From the NCBI RefSeq assembly GCF_900109355.1, contig NZ_FOBF01000006.1:248001-312000 (forward strand): a stretch of DNA of 64,000 nt. Direction: 5' to 3'. Positions 20,029 to 29,074 of the stretch are shown piece by piece. The stretch's first letter is position 1, and every line of letters begins with the position of its first letter. A program made the translations under genes and the position numbers. The notes under the pieces are model-generated. The model saw only the letters and a list, made by a program, of their open reading frames with translations. It searched no databases and was not told where the DNA came from. Source of the DNA: Nonomuraea pusilla (GTDB lineage: Bacteria; Actinomycetota; Actinomycetes; Streptosporangiales; Streptosporangiaceae).

Positions 20029-20988
20029 TCACCCGGACACCGCAAGGCGCTTGCGGTGTCCGTTGCGCCGGACGAGGACGACGACGGTCATGATGATCGC
20101 GAGCAGCACGCCGAAGCCGGGGACCAGGAACAGCGCCGCCACGCCGCCGACGATGCCGCCGGCCGCCGACAGCAGGTCGCGGCCCACGCCGAAACGCACG
20201 TCGGCCTGCTCCTGTACGGCGCAGGTGAGGTCGTACTCGCCCTTCTTCGGCGCGTTGACCAGCAGGATCAGCTCCCAGGTGGTGCCGCCGTCGTTGACGG
20301 TCTGGTTCGCGGCGGACGTGGCGAGCTTCGCCTGCCCGGGGCCGCCGCTGATCCGGCACTCGTAGTGGACCGGCGTGTCGCTGGAGAGGTAGACGGCGGG
20401 CCGCTCGGCCGGGTCGAGCGTCACCTTGACGTTCTCGCCCGCGGCGAACGTCTTGGTGGGGGCGACGCCCGACACGCCGCCGACGACGCCGTTGGTGAAC
20501 AGAGCGACGCCGACGATCACGCACACCAGGGCGACGCCCCAGGCGGCGGCGATCCACCACAGGCGCGGCCTGACGGCCTTCGGGTCCGGGCCGGAACCGA
20601 ACTGGGGCCCCTGACCGAACTGACCGAACTGCCCGTGCTGGCCGAACTGCCCGTACTGGCCGGGCGGCTGCCACTGCCCGGACTGACCCTGCTGCCCGTA
20701 CTCGCCCGCCTGCCCCGCCTGCCCCGCCTGCCCCGGCTGCCCCGGCTGGCCGGGCTGACCGTAGAGGCCTGGCTGTCCGGGCTGCCCGTACGGCCCGGGC
20801 TGTCCGGGCTGGCCGTACTGCGGCGGCGGCCCGTACTGCGGCTGGCCGAAACCGGGCTGGGAGCCGGGTTGCGGCCCGTACTGCGGGGGCGGCCCGTACG
20901 ACGGCTGCCCGTACTGCGGGGGTTGGCCCTGGTAGGGGCCCTGACCGGGCGGCGGGCCGTACTGAGGGGAAGGTGAATCGTCGGTCAT
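20029..20988 (-). CDS. Membrane protein with PGQY-rich N-terminus
   Basis: A 319-residue protein. Residues 1-138 are almost entirely Pro/Gly/Gln/Tyr in QYGQPGQPG-type repeats. A first helix (about 143-166) leads to an extracytoplasmic beta-rich domain with one conserved-looking Cys pair (YECRISGG and YDLTCAVQ, possibly a disulfide), then a second helix (GGVAALFLVPGFGVLLAIIM) and a basic tail. It is read away from hrcA. It ends 18 bp before the DUF3097 gene. I do not recognise a family for the extracytoplasmic part. Function unknown. Confidence 0.75.
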   Translation of the reverse strand: MTDDSPSPQYGPPPGQGPYQGQPPQYGQPSYGPPPQYGPQPGSQPGFGQPQYGPPPQYGQPGQPGPYGQPGQPGLYGQPGQPGQPGQAGQAGQAGEYGQQGQSGQWQPPGQYGQFGQHGQFGQFGQGPQFGSGPDPKAVRPRLWWIAAAWGVALVCVIVGVALFTNGVVGGVSGVAPTKTFAAGENVKVTLDPAERPAVYLSSDTPVHYECRISGGPGQAKLATSAANQTVNDGGTTWELILLVNAPKKGEYDLTCAVQEQADVRFGVGRDLLSAAGGIVGGVAALFLVPGFGVLLAIIMTVVVLVRRNGHRKRLAVSG

Positions 20989-21077
20989 GTGGGCAAGTGT
21001 GAAGCCTGTCGGTTGTAGGACGCTAGCAGCAGGATGAGAGCCGGTGTTATCGCACCTTGTGGGCGAGAGCCGTACAC

Positions 21078-21104
21078 TTGGCACTCGGGAACACAGAGTG
21101 CTAG
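21078..21104 (+). promoter_or_regulatory. CIRCE element (HrcA operator)
   Basis: TTGGCACTC, nine bases, then GAGTGCTAG: the standard CIRCE inverted repeat, with the second arm pairing through the first without mismatch in all nine positions except the usual wobble ends. It lies 41 bp before the hrcA start. HrcA binds CIRCE and represses heat-shock genes until heat inactivates it. Confidence 0.95.
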
Positions 21105-21144
21105 ACCTGTCGTTTCCCGAGAGGCAGAGGCAGGAGGTGAGCAC

Positions 21145-22158
21145 GTGCTCGACGATCGGAAGCTTGCGGTGCTCCGCGCCATTGTCGAAGACTACGTGTC
21201 CACCAACGAACCGGTGGGCTCCAAGGCGCTGGCCGAGCGCCACAACCTGAAGGTCTCCCCGGCGACGGTCAGGAATGACATGGCCGCGCTGGAGGAGGAG
21301 GGCTACATCACGCAGCCCCACACCAGCGCGGGCCGGGTGCCCACCGACAAGGGGTATCGCCTGTTCGTCGACAGGCTCTCCCAGGTCAAGCCGCTGTCGG
21401 CGGCCGAGCGCAGGGCGATCGAGACGTTCCTGGCGGGCGCCGTCGACCTCGACGACGTCGTCACCCGCACCGTGCGGCTGCTCGCGCAGCTCACGAGGCA
21501 GGTCGCGGTCGTCCAGTACCCCACGCTCACCCGGTCCACGGTCAGGCACGTCGAGCTGGTCCCGCTGAGCGAGCGGCGGGTGATGCTCGTCCTGATCACC
21601 AACACCGGCCGCGTCGAGCAGCGCGTCGTCGAGCTGCCCGAGCAGGTCGAGGACACCCGCGTCGCGCACATGCGCGCGATGCTCAACGCCTGCCTCGACG
21701 GCTGCGGCCTCAGCAGCGTCCCGGAGCTCGTCTCCGACCTGCCCGAGCGGCTTCCTCCTGAGGACCGCCCGGTCGTGGCGACGATCCTGTCGGTGCTGCT
21801 GGAGACGCTCGTCGAACGCCACGACGAGAAGATCGTCTTCGCCGGGGCGGCCAACCTGGCGGGCGCCGACTTCTCCACCGGCCTGCGCGACGTCCTGGAG
21901 GCCCTGGAGGAGCAGGTCGTGCTCATGCGGCTGCTCGGCGAGACTTCCTCAGACACCCCCGCCGCGCTCACCGTGCGCATCGGATCGGAAAACCCGTACC
22001 TGCGAGGCACGTCCGTGGTCGCCGCGGGGTACGGTTCTGGCGACAACCAACTGGCGAGGCTCGGCGTGCTGGGCCCCACGAGGATGGACTACCCGGTGAC
22101 GATGGGCGCCGTGCGCGCGGTGGCACGCTACGTCAGCCAGATCCTGGCTGCATCTTAA
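21145..22158 (+). CDS. hrcA: Heat-inducible transcription repressor HrcA
   Basis: A 337-residue repressor. The winged-helix N-terminus shows [26 protein letters not shown] and [18 protein letters not shown], diagnostic of HrcA, then the inserted dimerising domain and [16 protein letters not shown] near the end. HrcA is folded by GroEL and releases CIRCE sites upon heat stress. GTG 21145 has a near-perfect AGGAGGTGA site. A CIRCE element upstream shows autoregulation. dnaJ follows after 11 bp, in one transcription unit with rsmE. Confidence 0.97.
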   Translation: MLDDRKLAVLRAIVEDYVSTNEPVGSKALAERHNLKVSPATVRNDMAALEEEGYITQPHTSAGRVPTDKGYRLFVDRLSQVKPLSAAERRAIETFLAGAVDLDDVVTRTVRLLAQLTRQVAVVQYPTLTRSTVRHVELVPLSERRVMLVLITNTGRVEQRVVELPEQVEDTRVAHMRAMLNACLDGCGLSSVPELVSDLPERLPPEDRPVVATILSVLLETLVERHDEKIVFAGAANLAGADFSTGLRDVLEALEEQVVLMRLLGETSSDTPAALTVRIGSENPYLRGTSVVAAGYGSGDNQLARLGVLGPTRMDYPVTMGAVRAVARYVSQILAAS

Positions 22159-22169
22159 GAGGTCGATAA

Positions 22170-23309
22170 GTGGCAAACAGCGACTACTACGCCACCCTCG
22201 GGGTGCGCCGTGACGCCAGTCAGGACGAGATCAAGCGGGCCTACCGCCGTCTCGCCCGCGAGCTGCACCCCGACGTGAACCCCGATCCTGAGACCCAGGA
22301 GCGGTTCAAGGAGATCACGCAGGCCTACGAGGTGCTGTCCGACCCGAACAAGCGCCAGATGTACGACCTGGGCGGCGATCCCTTCGGCGGTGGCGGAGCG
22401 GGCGCGGGCGCCGGCGGCTTCGGCGCGGGCTTCCCGTTCAGCGACATCATGGACGCCTTCTTCGGCACGGCCGCGGGCAGCCGGGGGCCTCGATCGCGCG
22501 CCCGCAGGGGCCGCAACGCCACCATCAGGGTCGAGCTCGACCTGCGCGAGACGGCGTTCGGCACCACCAGGGAGCTGGTGGTCGACACGGCGGTGCTGTG
22601 CGAGGTCTGCCACGGCTCGGGCGCGTCGCCCGGCACCCACCCCGACACCTGTGACATGTGCAGCGGCCGCGGCGAGATCTCCCAGGTCACCCGGTCGTTC
22701 CTGGGCCAGGTCATGACCTCGAGGCCGTGCCCGCAGTGCGGCGGGTTCGGCACGATCATCCGCCACCCCTGCCAGGAGTGCTCGGGCGACGGCCGCGTGC
22801 GCACCCGGCGCACGATCAAGGTGCGCATCCCGGCTGGCGTCGAGGAGGGCACCCACATCCAGCTCGCCGGCGAGGGCGAGGTCGGCCCCGGCGGCGGCCC
22901 GCCCGGCGACCTCTTCCTGGAGATCGTCGAGCGCCCCCACGAGATCTTCGAGCGGCGCGGCGACGACCTCCACTGCACCGTCCAGATCCCGATGACGGCG
23001 GCCGCGCTCGGCACGTCGCTGTCGGTCGAGACGCTCGACGGCGCCGAGGACGTGGACGTGCGCCCCGGCACGCAGTCGGGCCAGGTCATCACCATGTACG
23101 GCAGGGGCGTGCAGCGGCTCAACGAGTCGGGCAGGGGCGACCTGCTCATCCACGTCAACGTGGAGACGCCGAGCAAGCTCGACCCGGCGCAGGAGGAGCT
23201 GCTGCGCGAGCTGGCCAGGCAGCGCGGCGAGGAGCGCCCGCCGGGCAAGTTCGCGCCGGGCCAGCAGGGCTTCTTCTCGCGGCTGCGCGACGCCTTCAAC
23301 GGGCGCTGA
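22170..23309 (+). CDS. dnaJ: Chaperone protein DnaJ (class I, DnaJ2 type)
   Basis: The 379-residue co-chaperone stimulates DnaK ATPase and delivers unfolded substrates. The J domain carries the HPD tripeptide ([10 protein letters not shown] near residue 33). A Gly-rich linker follows ([15 protein letters not shown]). The zinc-binding domain has four CxxCxGxG motifs: [24 protein letters not shown] and CQECSGDG. The C-terminal substrate-binding domain is complete. Being next to hrcA rather than in the dnaK operon marks it as the second actinobacterial DnaJ. GTG start with an AGAGGT site. Confidence 0.97.
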   Translation: MANSDYYATLGVRRDASQDEIKRAYRRLARELHPDVNPDPETQERFKEITQAYEVLSDPNKRQMYDLGGDPFGGGGAGAGAGGFGAGFPFSDIMDAFFGTAAGSRGPRSRARRGRNATIRVELDLRETAFGTTRELVVDTAVLCEVCHGSGASPGTHPDTCDMCSGRGEISQVTRSFLGQVMTSRPCPQCGGFGTIIRHPCQECSGDGRVRTRRTIKVRIPAGVEEGTHIQLAGEGEVGPGGGPPGDLFLEIVERPHEIFERRGDDLHCTVQIPMTAAALGTSLSVETLDGAEDVDVRPGTQSGQVITMYGRGVQRLNESGRGDLLIHVNVETPSKLDPAQEELLRELARQRGEERPPGKFAPGQQGFFSRLRDAFNGR

Positions 23310-24034
23310 TGACCGTACCGGTGTTCCTCTCGGAGGAACTCGACGGGCCCGAGCTGCTGCTGGCCGGCCCCGAGGGCCGGCACGCGGCGGCGGTGCGGCG
23401 GCTGCGCGCCGGCGAGCGGGTCGATCTGACCGACGGCGCGGGCCGGGTGGCCGAGTGCGTGGTGCGCGAGGCGCTCAAGGACGCGCTCAGGCTCGACGTG
23501 ACGGGCCGCCACGAGGTGCCCGCGCCCGATCCGCGCCTGGTGGTCGTCCAGGGGCTGCCGAAGGGCGACAGGGGCGAGCTGGCGGTCGAGATGATGACCG
23601 AGGCGGGCGTCGACGTCATCGTGCCGTGGGCCGCATCGCGCAGCGTCACGCAGTGGAAGGGCGACAAGGTCGCCAAGGCGCTGCACAAGTGGCGCTCCAC
23701 CGCCAGGGAGGCCGGTAAGCAGGCCCGCAGGTTCCACCTGCCGGAGGTGGCGGAGCCGGTTTCCACGGCGGGCGTCGAGGCGCTGCTGTCGGGCGCCGCG
23801 CTGGGGCTGGTGCTGCACGAGGAGGCCGAGGAGCCGCTGTCGCGGGTGGCGCTGCCGCCGGGCGGCGACGTCGTCGTGGTCGTGGGTCCCGAGGGCGGCG
23901 TGTCCGAGGAGGAGCTGGAGCGGTTCCGCGGGGCGGGGGCGGTGCCGGTGCTCCTCGGGCCGACCGTGCTGCGTACCTCCACGGCGGGCGTGGCGGCCGC
24001 GGCGGTCCTGCTGAGCCGTACGGGCCGCTGGTGA
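23309..24034 (+). CDS. rsmE: 16S rRNA m3U1498 methyltransferase RsmE
   Basis: The 241-residue SPOUT methyltransferase modifies U1498 of 16S rRNA using SAM. An N-terminal PUA-like domain (residues 1-70, AGPEGRHAAAVRRLRAGERV) precedes the SPOUT domain with VVVVGPEGGVSEEEL and LGPTVLRTSTA, the knot motifs that bind SAM. The start ATG overlaps the dnaJ stop (TGATG), indicating translational coupling. The hrcA-dnaJ-rsmE order is standard in actinobacteria. Confidence 0.95.
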   Translation: MTVPVFLSEELDGPELLLAGPEGRHAAAVRRLRAGERVDLTDGAGRVAECVVREALKDALRLDVTGRHEVPAPDPRLVVVQGLPKGDRGELAVEMMTEAGVDVIVPWAASRSVTQWKGDKVAKALHKWRSTAREAGKQARRFHLPEVAEPVSTAGVEALLSGAALGLVLHEEAEEPLSRVALPPGGDVVVVVGPEGGVSEEELERFRGAGAVPVLLGPTVLRTSTAGVAAAAVLLSRTGRW

Positions 24035-24054
24035 CCCGTACGGGTCGCCGGTGA
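24016..24054 (+). repeat. Tandem duplication at the rsmE stop codon
   Basis: A 19-bp unit with the form CCGTACGGG-y-CGC-y-GGTGA occurs at 24016-24034 (including the rsmE stop) and again at 24036-24054, with two differences. It looks like a small local duplication. Confidence 0.7.
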
Positions 24055-24075
24055 GCGGGGCGGGTGGACGGAGCC

Positions 24076-24717
24076 CTAGGGCGTCGTGTGGGTGACCCCG
24101 GACAGCGGGCTGCCCGCGGCGGCGTCGGGCGTGGGCGTCAGGTCGTCCGGCGGGCACTCCTCGGCCGGGCAGGCGCCGGTGGGCGCGGACGAGTCGGTGG
24201 GCGTGGGCGTCTGGGCGGACTCGGGGCAGTCGGCCGCCACCTCGTCCTGCGCGCCCGCGGGCGTCGCGCACGGGGTGGGGGTCGGGGTGGGTGTGGGTGT
24301 GCGTACCGGCCTGCTGGTGGACCTGGCCGTCTCCTCCGGGTGCGACGGCTCGGGCCGCTGCGTGACGGGCGGCACCACGACCTGTGAGTGCTGGGGCGCG
24401 GAGGTTCTCGGCGGGGGCTGGGAGCGGCTGGTCGAGGAGTTGGACGGCAGCTTCGAGGTCTCCCTGACCTGCTGGTAGGTGTCCTGGGGGATGACGGTCG
24501 AGCGCAGCTCGGGGACGACCATGACGATCGCGCCCGCCACCAGGACGGCGCTGGCGGCGGCCGCGCCGGCGCGCCACCAGAACAGGGAGCGCACGCCGCG
24601 CCGTTCGATGCGGGTGCGGATGATCTCCAACCCGTCCGGGGAGGGCACGACCGCGTCCGCCTCCGCGCGGAGCGCACGGCGCAGGAGCTCGCCGTACTCG
24701 TCGGGGGGCTGGGTCAT
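24076..24717 (-). CDS. Single-pass membrane protein, probable partner of the adjacent sigma factor
   Basis: A 213-residue protein: cytoplasmic residues 1-45 (EYGELLRRALRAEADAV), one helix near 46-70 (AGAAAASAVLVAGAIVMVV), and a long extracytoplasmic tail rich in Thr, Pro and Ser that includes a run of Thr-Pro repeats. The ATG overlaps the sigma gene stop (ATGA at 24714-24717). By position this is the anti-sigma-like partner, but the classical zinc-containing anti-sigma motif (HxxxCxxC) is absent. It may be a structural or regulatory partner of a different type. Confidence 0.6.
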   Translation of the reverse strand: MTQPPDEYGELLRRALRAEADAVVPSPDGLEIIRTRIERRGVRSLFWWRAGAAAASAVLVAGAIVMVVPELRSTVIPQDTYQQVRETSKLPSNSSTSRSQPPPRTSAPQHSQVVVPPVTQRPEPSHPEETARSTSRPVRTPTPTPTPTPCATPAGAQDEVAADCPESAQTPTPTDSSAPTGACPAEECPPDDLTPTPDAAAGSPLSGVTHTTP

Positions 24718-25337
24718 GACATCTTCTCCAGGACGGATCTCAGGGCGGCCATGCCACGTGCGGTGTGGCTCTTGACCGCGCCCTTGCTGATCCCCATGGC
24801 GTGGGCGATCTCAGCTTCGGACAGATCACCGTAGTACCGAAGGACCAGGGCCTCTCTCTGGCGGGTGGGCAGCGCGCGTAACGCCTCGATGACTGCGGAC
24901 CGTTCCAACTCGCCGATGGCGCCGTTCTCGGCGCTGGGCGCGTCGGGCAGTCCCTTGGGAGCGTACTTCTCCACGACGGCGCGGTGGCGCAGCACGGAGC
25001 GGGAGCGGTTGACGACGGACTGGCGTAAGTAGGCGAGTGCCTTGTCGGGGTCGCGCAGTCTGCGCCAGGCGCCGTGGATGGCGACGAACGCGTCCTGCAC
25101 GACTTCCTCCGCGGTCGCTATGTCGCGCACCAGCAACACCGCGAGACGCACCAACGACCGGAAGTGCGCGCTGTAGAGCGCGGTCACGGCCATGTCGGCG
25201 TCCCACGCGACCGGCGCCGCCCCCATCGACCTGTCGGCCAGAAGGGTCTCGGTGGTCACATCAGTGGGACGCGCCGCTCTCCCAGAGGGTTTACGCTCTT
25301 CCGGTTCTTGAGGTTTCCCCGGTTCCTTAGGGTGCAT
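24714..25337 (-). CDS. RNA polymerase sigma factor, SigE-family ECF type
   Basis: A 207-residue sigma factor with region 2 (ALYSAHFRSLVRLAVLLVRD and AEEVVQDAFVAIHG) and region 4 (LPTRQREALVLRYYGDLSEAEIAHAMGISKGAVKSHTARG). About 50 N-terminal residues before region 2 are Pro/Glu/Lys-rich and variable. The start at ATG 25337 is chosen because upstream codons lose bias; a GTG at 25259 nearer the domain is possible. Transcription is divergent from the HIT gene. The target promoters cannot be named. Confidence 0.87.
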   Translation of the reverse strand: MHPKEPGKPQEPEERKPSGRAARPTDVTTETLLADRSMGAAPVAWDADMAVTALYSAHFRSLVRLAVLLVRDIATAEEVVQDAFVAIHGAWRRLRDPDKALAYLRQSVVNRSRSVLRHRAVVEKYAPKGLPDAPSAENGAIGELERSAVIEALRALPTRQREALVLRYYGDLSEAEIAHAMGISKGAVKSHTARGMAALRSVLEKMS

Positions 25338-25470
25338 TACCCAGTCGTGTCCTCGCCAGGTGGCGCTCGCCCGACCCTGAATCGTTCCTTTTGGTGAAGT
25401 CTCGCACAGACACCCTAACCTCGCGGATCTTCTGCCGCCACGACACGCCGGATCACCGATTCGCAACGGC

Positions 25471-25476
25471 TAGGGT
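25471..25476 (+). promoter_or_regulatory. Leaderless -10 element of the HIT gene
   Basis: TAGGGT ends 6 nt before the GTG start at 25483 and no Shine-Dalgarno sequence is seen, so the mRNA probably begins at the start codon. Confidence 0.5.
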
Positions 25477-25482
25477 GCTCCT

Positions 25483-25827
25483 GTGAACGACTGCCTCTTC
25501 TGCAAAATCGTGGCCAAGGAGATCCCGGCCGAGATCGTCTACGAGACCGGCAGGACATTGGCGTTTCGCGACATCAATCCGCAGGCCCCGACCCACGTCC
25601 TGGTGGTGCCGAAGCAGCACCACGCCGACGCGGCGGCGCTCGCCTCGGCCGACGACGGGCTCGCCGACGACGTGCTGAAGACCGCGCACGCCATCGCCGT
25701 CCAGGAGGGCGTGGCGCCCGCGGGTTACCGCGTCGTCTTCAACACCGGCCCCGCGGCGGGGCAGACGGTGTTCCACGTGCACGCGCACGTTCTCGGAGGG
25801 CGTGACCTGAACTGGCCGCCCGGCTGA
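25483..25827 (+). CDS. HIT family (histidine triad) nucleotide-binding protein
   Basis: A 114-residue Hint-like nucleotide hydrolase. The histidine triad appears as HVHAHVL near residue 96, where the middle His of the triad is the nucleophile on AMP-linked substrates. The N-terminal CLFCKIVAKEIP holds the Cys pair usual in actinobacterial HINT proteins. HINT enzymes split adenosine phosphoramidates. The gene precedes phoH in many actinobacteria, as here. Length is normal. Confidence 0.93.
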   Translation: MNDCLFCKIVAKEIPAEIVYETGRTLAFRDINPQAPTHVLVVPKQHHADAAALASADDGLADDVLKTAHAIAVQEGVAPAGYRVVFNTGPAAGQTVFHVHAHVLGGRDLNWPPG

Positions 25828-25892
25828 TATTGGCGCGAGTAATCACCCTGGTCCCGGCTACCATGGGCGGAGAAGAACTCCGTAAAGAGACC

Positions 25893-25916
25893 GGGAGGCA
25901 TCAGGCCGCGTGGCCT
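25893..25916 (+). promoter_or_regulatory. Ribosome-binding site with hairpin in the spacer (phoH)
   Basis: GGGAGG (25893-25898) is the only good ribosome-binding site before phoH, but it is 22 nt from the ATG at 25921. Between them AGGCC-GCGT-GGCCT (25903-25916) forms a 5-bp stem with a tetraloop. If folded, the effective spacing falls to about 8 nt. This is an inference from sequence. Confidence 0.5.
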
Positions 25917-25920
25917 GCCC

Positions 25921-26955
25921 ATGTCCGAGCTACATGAATCCCGACGAACGGCACCTCCCTCGCGCACTCAAGCCAAGGTGCTGATTCCGGACGAATACCC
26001 GATGGTCAGCCTCCTCGGCTCCCGTGACGAGCTGCTCCGCGTCATCGAGGGCGCCTTCAGGGCCGACATCCACGTGCGTGGCAACGAGATCACCGTGACC
26101 GGCAGCCCCGACGAGAGCGGCGCCGTCGTGCGCCTGTTCGAGGAGCTGGTCGAGGTGCTGCGCAGCGGCGGCGAGCTCACGCCCGACACGGTCGAGCGGA
26201 GCATCGCCATGCTGCGCATGACGTCCGAGCGGCCGGCCGAGGTGCTGTCGCTCGACATCCTCTCCTCGCGCGGGCGCACGATCAGGCCGAAGACCGTCAA
26301 CCAGAAACGCTACGTCGACGCCATCGACAAGCACACGATCGTGTTCGGCATCGGCCCCGCGGGCACCGGCAAGACGTACCTCGCGATGGCCAAGGCCGTG
26401 CGGGCGCTGCAGGAGAAGCGGGTCAACCGCATCATCCTGACGCGTCCCGCGGTCGAGGCGGGCGAGCGGCTGGGCTTCCTGCCCGGCACGCTGTACGAGA
26501 AGATCGACCCCTACCTGCGGCCGCTGTACGACGCCCTGCACGACATGGTCGACCCCGACTCGATCCCGAAGCTCATGGCAGCGGGCACGATCGAGGTGGC
26601 GCCGCTGGCGTACATGCGCGGGCGCACGCTCAACGACGCCTTCATCATCCTCGACGAGGCCCAGAACTCCTCGGCCGAGCAGATGAAGATGTTCCTCACC
26701 CGTCTGGGGTTCAACTCCAAGATCGTGGTGACCGGTGACGTGACGCAGGTCGACCTGCCCACGGGCACGGTGAGCGGCCTGCGCGTCGTCCAGGAGATCC
26801 TGGAGGGCATCCCCGACATCCACTTCGCCCGCCTGTCGAGCGCCGACGTGGTGCGGCACAAGCTGGTGAGCGAGATCGTCGACGCCTACGGCCGCTACGA
26901 CGCGGCCCAGGAACCCAAGACGGCGATCCAGCAACGCGGAAAGCGGCGCCCGTGA
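25921..26955 (+). CDS. phoH: PhoH family ATPase (YbeZ-like)
   Basis: A 344-residue protein with an N-terminal KH-like region (residues 25-90) and a helicase-like ATPase. Walker A is [11 protein letters not shown] near residue 143, Walker [10 protein letters not shown] near residue 241, and GDVTQVDLP is the conserved PhoH segment. PhoH/YbeZ acts with YbeY in rRNA maturation and RNA quality control, and ybeY follows 20 bp downstream. The start ATG 25921 has no good site at normal distance (see the hairpin entry), and no in-frame alternative exists just upstream. Confidence 0.95.
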   Translation: MSELHESRRTAPPSRTQAKVLIPDEYPMVSLLGSRDELLRVIEGAFRADIHVRGNEITVTGSPDESGAVVRLFEELVEVLRSGGELTPDTVERSIAMLRMTSERPAEVLSLDILSSRGRTIRPKTVNQKRYVDAIDKHTIVFGIGPAGTGKTYLAMAKAVRALQEKRVNRIILTRPAVEAGERLGFLPGTLYEKIDPYLRPLYDALHDMVDPDSIPKLMAAGTIEVAPLAYMRGRTLNDAFIILDEAQNSSAEQMKMFLTRLGFNSKIVVTGDVTQVDLPTGTVSGLRVVQEILEGIPDIHFARLSSADVVRHKLVSEIVDAYGRYDAAQEPKTAIQQRGKRRP

Positions 26956-26974
26956 GCGCCCGAGTGAGCGACAG

Positions 26975-27451
26975 ATGAGCATCGAGATCAACAACGAGTC
27001 CGGCGTCGAGATCGACGAGGAGAACCTCCTCGCCCTGGCCACCCACGTCCTCGCCGAGATGGAGATCAACCCTCTCGCCGAGCTGTCCATCGTGGCCGTC
27101 GAGGAGAACGCCATGGCGGAGCTGCACGAGAAGTGGATGGGCGAGCCGGGCCCCACCGACGTGCTGTCGTTCCCCATGGACGAACTGCGGCCGGGCGGCG
27201 GCGCGCGCGGCGACGCGGAGGGCCCGGCCGACCCGGCGCTCCTCGGCGACGTGGTGCTCTGCCCGCAGGTGGCCGCCAAGCAGGCGCGCGACGCCGGCCA
27301 CAGCGCGCAGGACGAGCTCGAACTGCTGTGCACGCACGGCATCCTCCACCTGCTGGGCTACGACCACGCCGAGCCCGAGGAGCACAAGGAGATGTTCGGC
27401 CTGCAGGCCAAGCTCCTCGAGTCCTGGCAGGAGGTGCGCGAGACGCGGTGA
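26975..27451 (+). CDS. ybeY: Endoribonuclease YbeY (16S rRNA maturation)
   Basis: The 158-residue metallo-RNase matures the 3' end of 16S rRNA and takes part in ribosome quality control. The zinc motif [11 protein letters not shown] (H-x3-H-x5-H) is near residue 113, and the conserved [10 protein letters not shown] lies near residue 57. Length is usual. It lies between phoH and a CNNM gene, whose GTG start overlaps its stop (GTGA). This arrangement is conserved widely in actinobacteria. Confidence 0.96.
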   Translation: MSIEINNESGVEIDEENLLALATHVLAEMEINPLAELSIVAVEENAMAELHEKWMGEPGPTDVLSFPMDELRPGGGARGDAEGPADPALLGDVVLCPQVAAKQARDAGHSAQDELELLCTHGILHLLGYDHAEPEEHKEMFGLQAKLLESWQEVRETR

Positions 27452-28743
27452 ACGCCTGGTTGCTGTCGGCCATCGCCCTGGTGATCGTCGGCGGCCTGAT
27501 CGCCAGCGCGGAGACGGCACTGACCCGCATCTCGCGGGTGCGCGCCGAGGAGTTCGTGCGCGAGCAGCGGCGCGGCGCCGAGCGGCTGCAGGCGATCGTC
27601 ACCGACCCTCCGCGCTACCTCAACCTGCTGCTGCTGCTCAGGGTGAGCTGCGAGATGGTCGCCACGGTCATCGCCACGCTGCTGTTCATCGACGTGATGC
27701 ACGACCAGGGCTGGGCGTACGTCAGCGCGGCGGCCGTCATGATCGTGGTCAGCTACGTGGTCGTCGGGGTCATGCCGCGCACCCTGGGGCGCCAGCACGC
27801 CGAGCCGGTCGCCCTGGCCGGCGCGCCGGTGGTCTACCGGCTGACCCGGATCTTCGGCCCGCTGCCCAAGCTGCTCATCCTGCTGGGCAACGCCCTCACG
27901 CCCGGCAAGGGGTTCCGCGAGGGGCCGTTCACCTCAGAGGCCGAGCTGCGCGACCTGGTCGACCTGGCCGAGGAGCGCCGCGTCATCGAGCCGGACGAGC
28001 GCGAGATGATCCACTCGGTGTTCGAGCTGGGCGACACGCTGGTCCGCGAGGTCATGGTGCCGCGCACCGACATGGTCTACATCGAGCGCGGCAAGACCAT
28101 CAGCCAGGCGTTCTCGCTGGCGCTGCGCAGCGGGTTCTCGCGCATCCCGGTGGTGGGCGAGAACGAGGACGACGTCGTCGGCATCGCGTACCTGAAGGAC
28201 ATCGCGCGCAGGATCCACGAGGCGGGCCAGAACGGCGGCGGCGACAAGGTCGAGACGATCATGCGGCCGGCGGCGTACGTGCCGGAGAGCAAGCCCATCG
28301 ACCAGCTCATGCGCGAGATGCAGGCCAGGCAGATCCACATCGCCATCGTCATCGACGAGTACGGCGGCACGGCGGGCCTGGTCACCATCGAGGACGTCCT
28401 GGAGGAGATCGTCGGCGAGATCACCGACGAGTACGACCAGGAGGCGCCCCGCGTCGAGCCCGTGCCCGACGGCGGGCTGCGCGTCACGGCGCGGATGCCG
28501 GTGGACGAGCTGGGTGAGCTGTTCGACACCGAGATCGAGGTCGACGACGTCGAGACGGTCGGCGGGCTGCTGGCGCACGCGCTCGGGAGGGTGCCGATCG
28601 CGGGCTCCGAGGCGGAGGTGGCCGGGCTGCGCCTGACCGCCGAGAGCCTGGCGGGCCGCCGCAACCGCATCAGCACCGTGGTGGTGCGCCGCGTGGAGCC
28701 CCCGGAGGACGACTCCGATCCGTCCGACTCCGAGCACGACTGA
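27448..28743 (+). CDS. CNNM/CorC-type membrane protein with CBS domains
   Basis: A 431-residue protein of the hemolysin-C/CorC/CNNM class (Mg/Co homeostasis in some members). An N-terminal DUF21 domain has helices near residues 2-24, 58-78, 88-112 and 125-145. The CBS pair follows ([36 protein letters not shown], then [20 protein letters not shown]). A CorC_HlyC domain closes the protein with a Ser/Asp-rich tail. GTG 27448 overlaps the ybeY stop, with GGAGGTG about 11 nt upstream. Such proteins are implicated in Mg efflux; the ion is not shown here. Confidence 0.92.
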   Translation: MNAWLLSAIALVIVGGLIASAETALTRISRVRAEEFVREQRRGAERLQAIVTDPPRYLNLLLLLRVSCEMVATVIATLLFIDVMHDQGWAYVSAAAVMIVVSYVVVGVMPRTLGRQHAEPVALAGAPVVYRLTRIFGPLPKLLILLGNALTPGKGFREGPFTSEAELRDLVDLAEERRVIEPDEREMIHSVFELGDTLVREVMVPRTDMVYIERGKTISQAFSLALRSGFSRIPVVGENEDDVVGIAYLKDIARRIHEAGQNGGGDKVETIMRPAAYVPESKPIDQLMREMQARQIHIAIVIDEYGGTAGLVTIEDVLEEIVGEITDEYDQEAPRVEPVPDGGLRVTARMPVDELGELFDTEIEVDDVETVGGLLAHALGRVPIAGSEAEVAGLRLTAESLAGRRNRISTVVVRRVEPPEDDSDPSDSEHD

Positions 28744-28953
28744 GGGCTTCGAATCCGGTGTCCTTTGTGGGGTCGGTTGTCGTAAGTGTTCTACAAGCGT
28801 CCTGCAAGCGGGGTGGAGCACTCTGATCTCGGCACCCGGTGCGGTGGGTGTCACGGGGAGGCATCCGAACGCCGGGTGGGGTTCGCGGCCGGAGGATGCG
28901 CCTGGGGGGACGACAACGTCCGGTCAGCTAGCCGGCCGCGACGTTGCTCGGCG
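28744..28953 (+). ncRNA. Candidate structured non-coding region after the CNNM gene
   Basis: About 210 bp without a credible gene, ending directly before a strong terminator. It holds several inverted repeats: GCACCCGGTGC near 28832, GCATCC/GGATGC (28861-28866 and 28894-28899) and CAACGTC/GACGTTG (about 28914-28946). It could be a 3' untranslated region, a small RNA, or a leader element. No promoter is evident by eye. No known riboswitch pattern was recognised. Confidence 0.35.
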
Positions 28954-28954
28954 T

Positions 28955-28997
28955 AAAGGGTGTTCTCGTCCGGTAAGCCGGACGAGGGCACCCTTTT
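28955..28997 (+). terminator. Strong intrinsic terminator
   Basis: AAAGGGTG pairs with CACCCTTT and, inside, TCGTCCGG (28966-28973) pairs with CCGGACGA (28978-28985) around a TAAG loop; three unpaired bases lie on each side. The 3' arm runs into TTTT. It ends transcription of the CNNM operon or the candidate RNA. The flanking A-run makes it possibly active on the other strand too. Confidence 0.85.
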
Positions 28998-29074
28998 AGC
29001 GTTTGGGCGTTATTTGGGATCTCCGGTGGATTGCCGCATTGGTCGTCAGGGGAGGCTGCGGTCCAGGGGGGATC

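Noticed and set aside
28744..28997. Possible c-di-AMP (ydaO) or 6C-type RNA
   Set aside because: The conserved core sequences of these classes are not recognisable by eye, so the region is kept only as an unnamed candidate.
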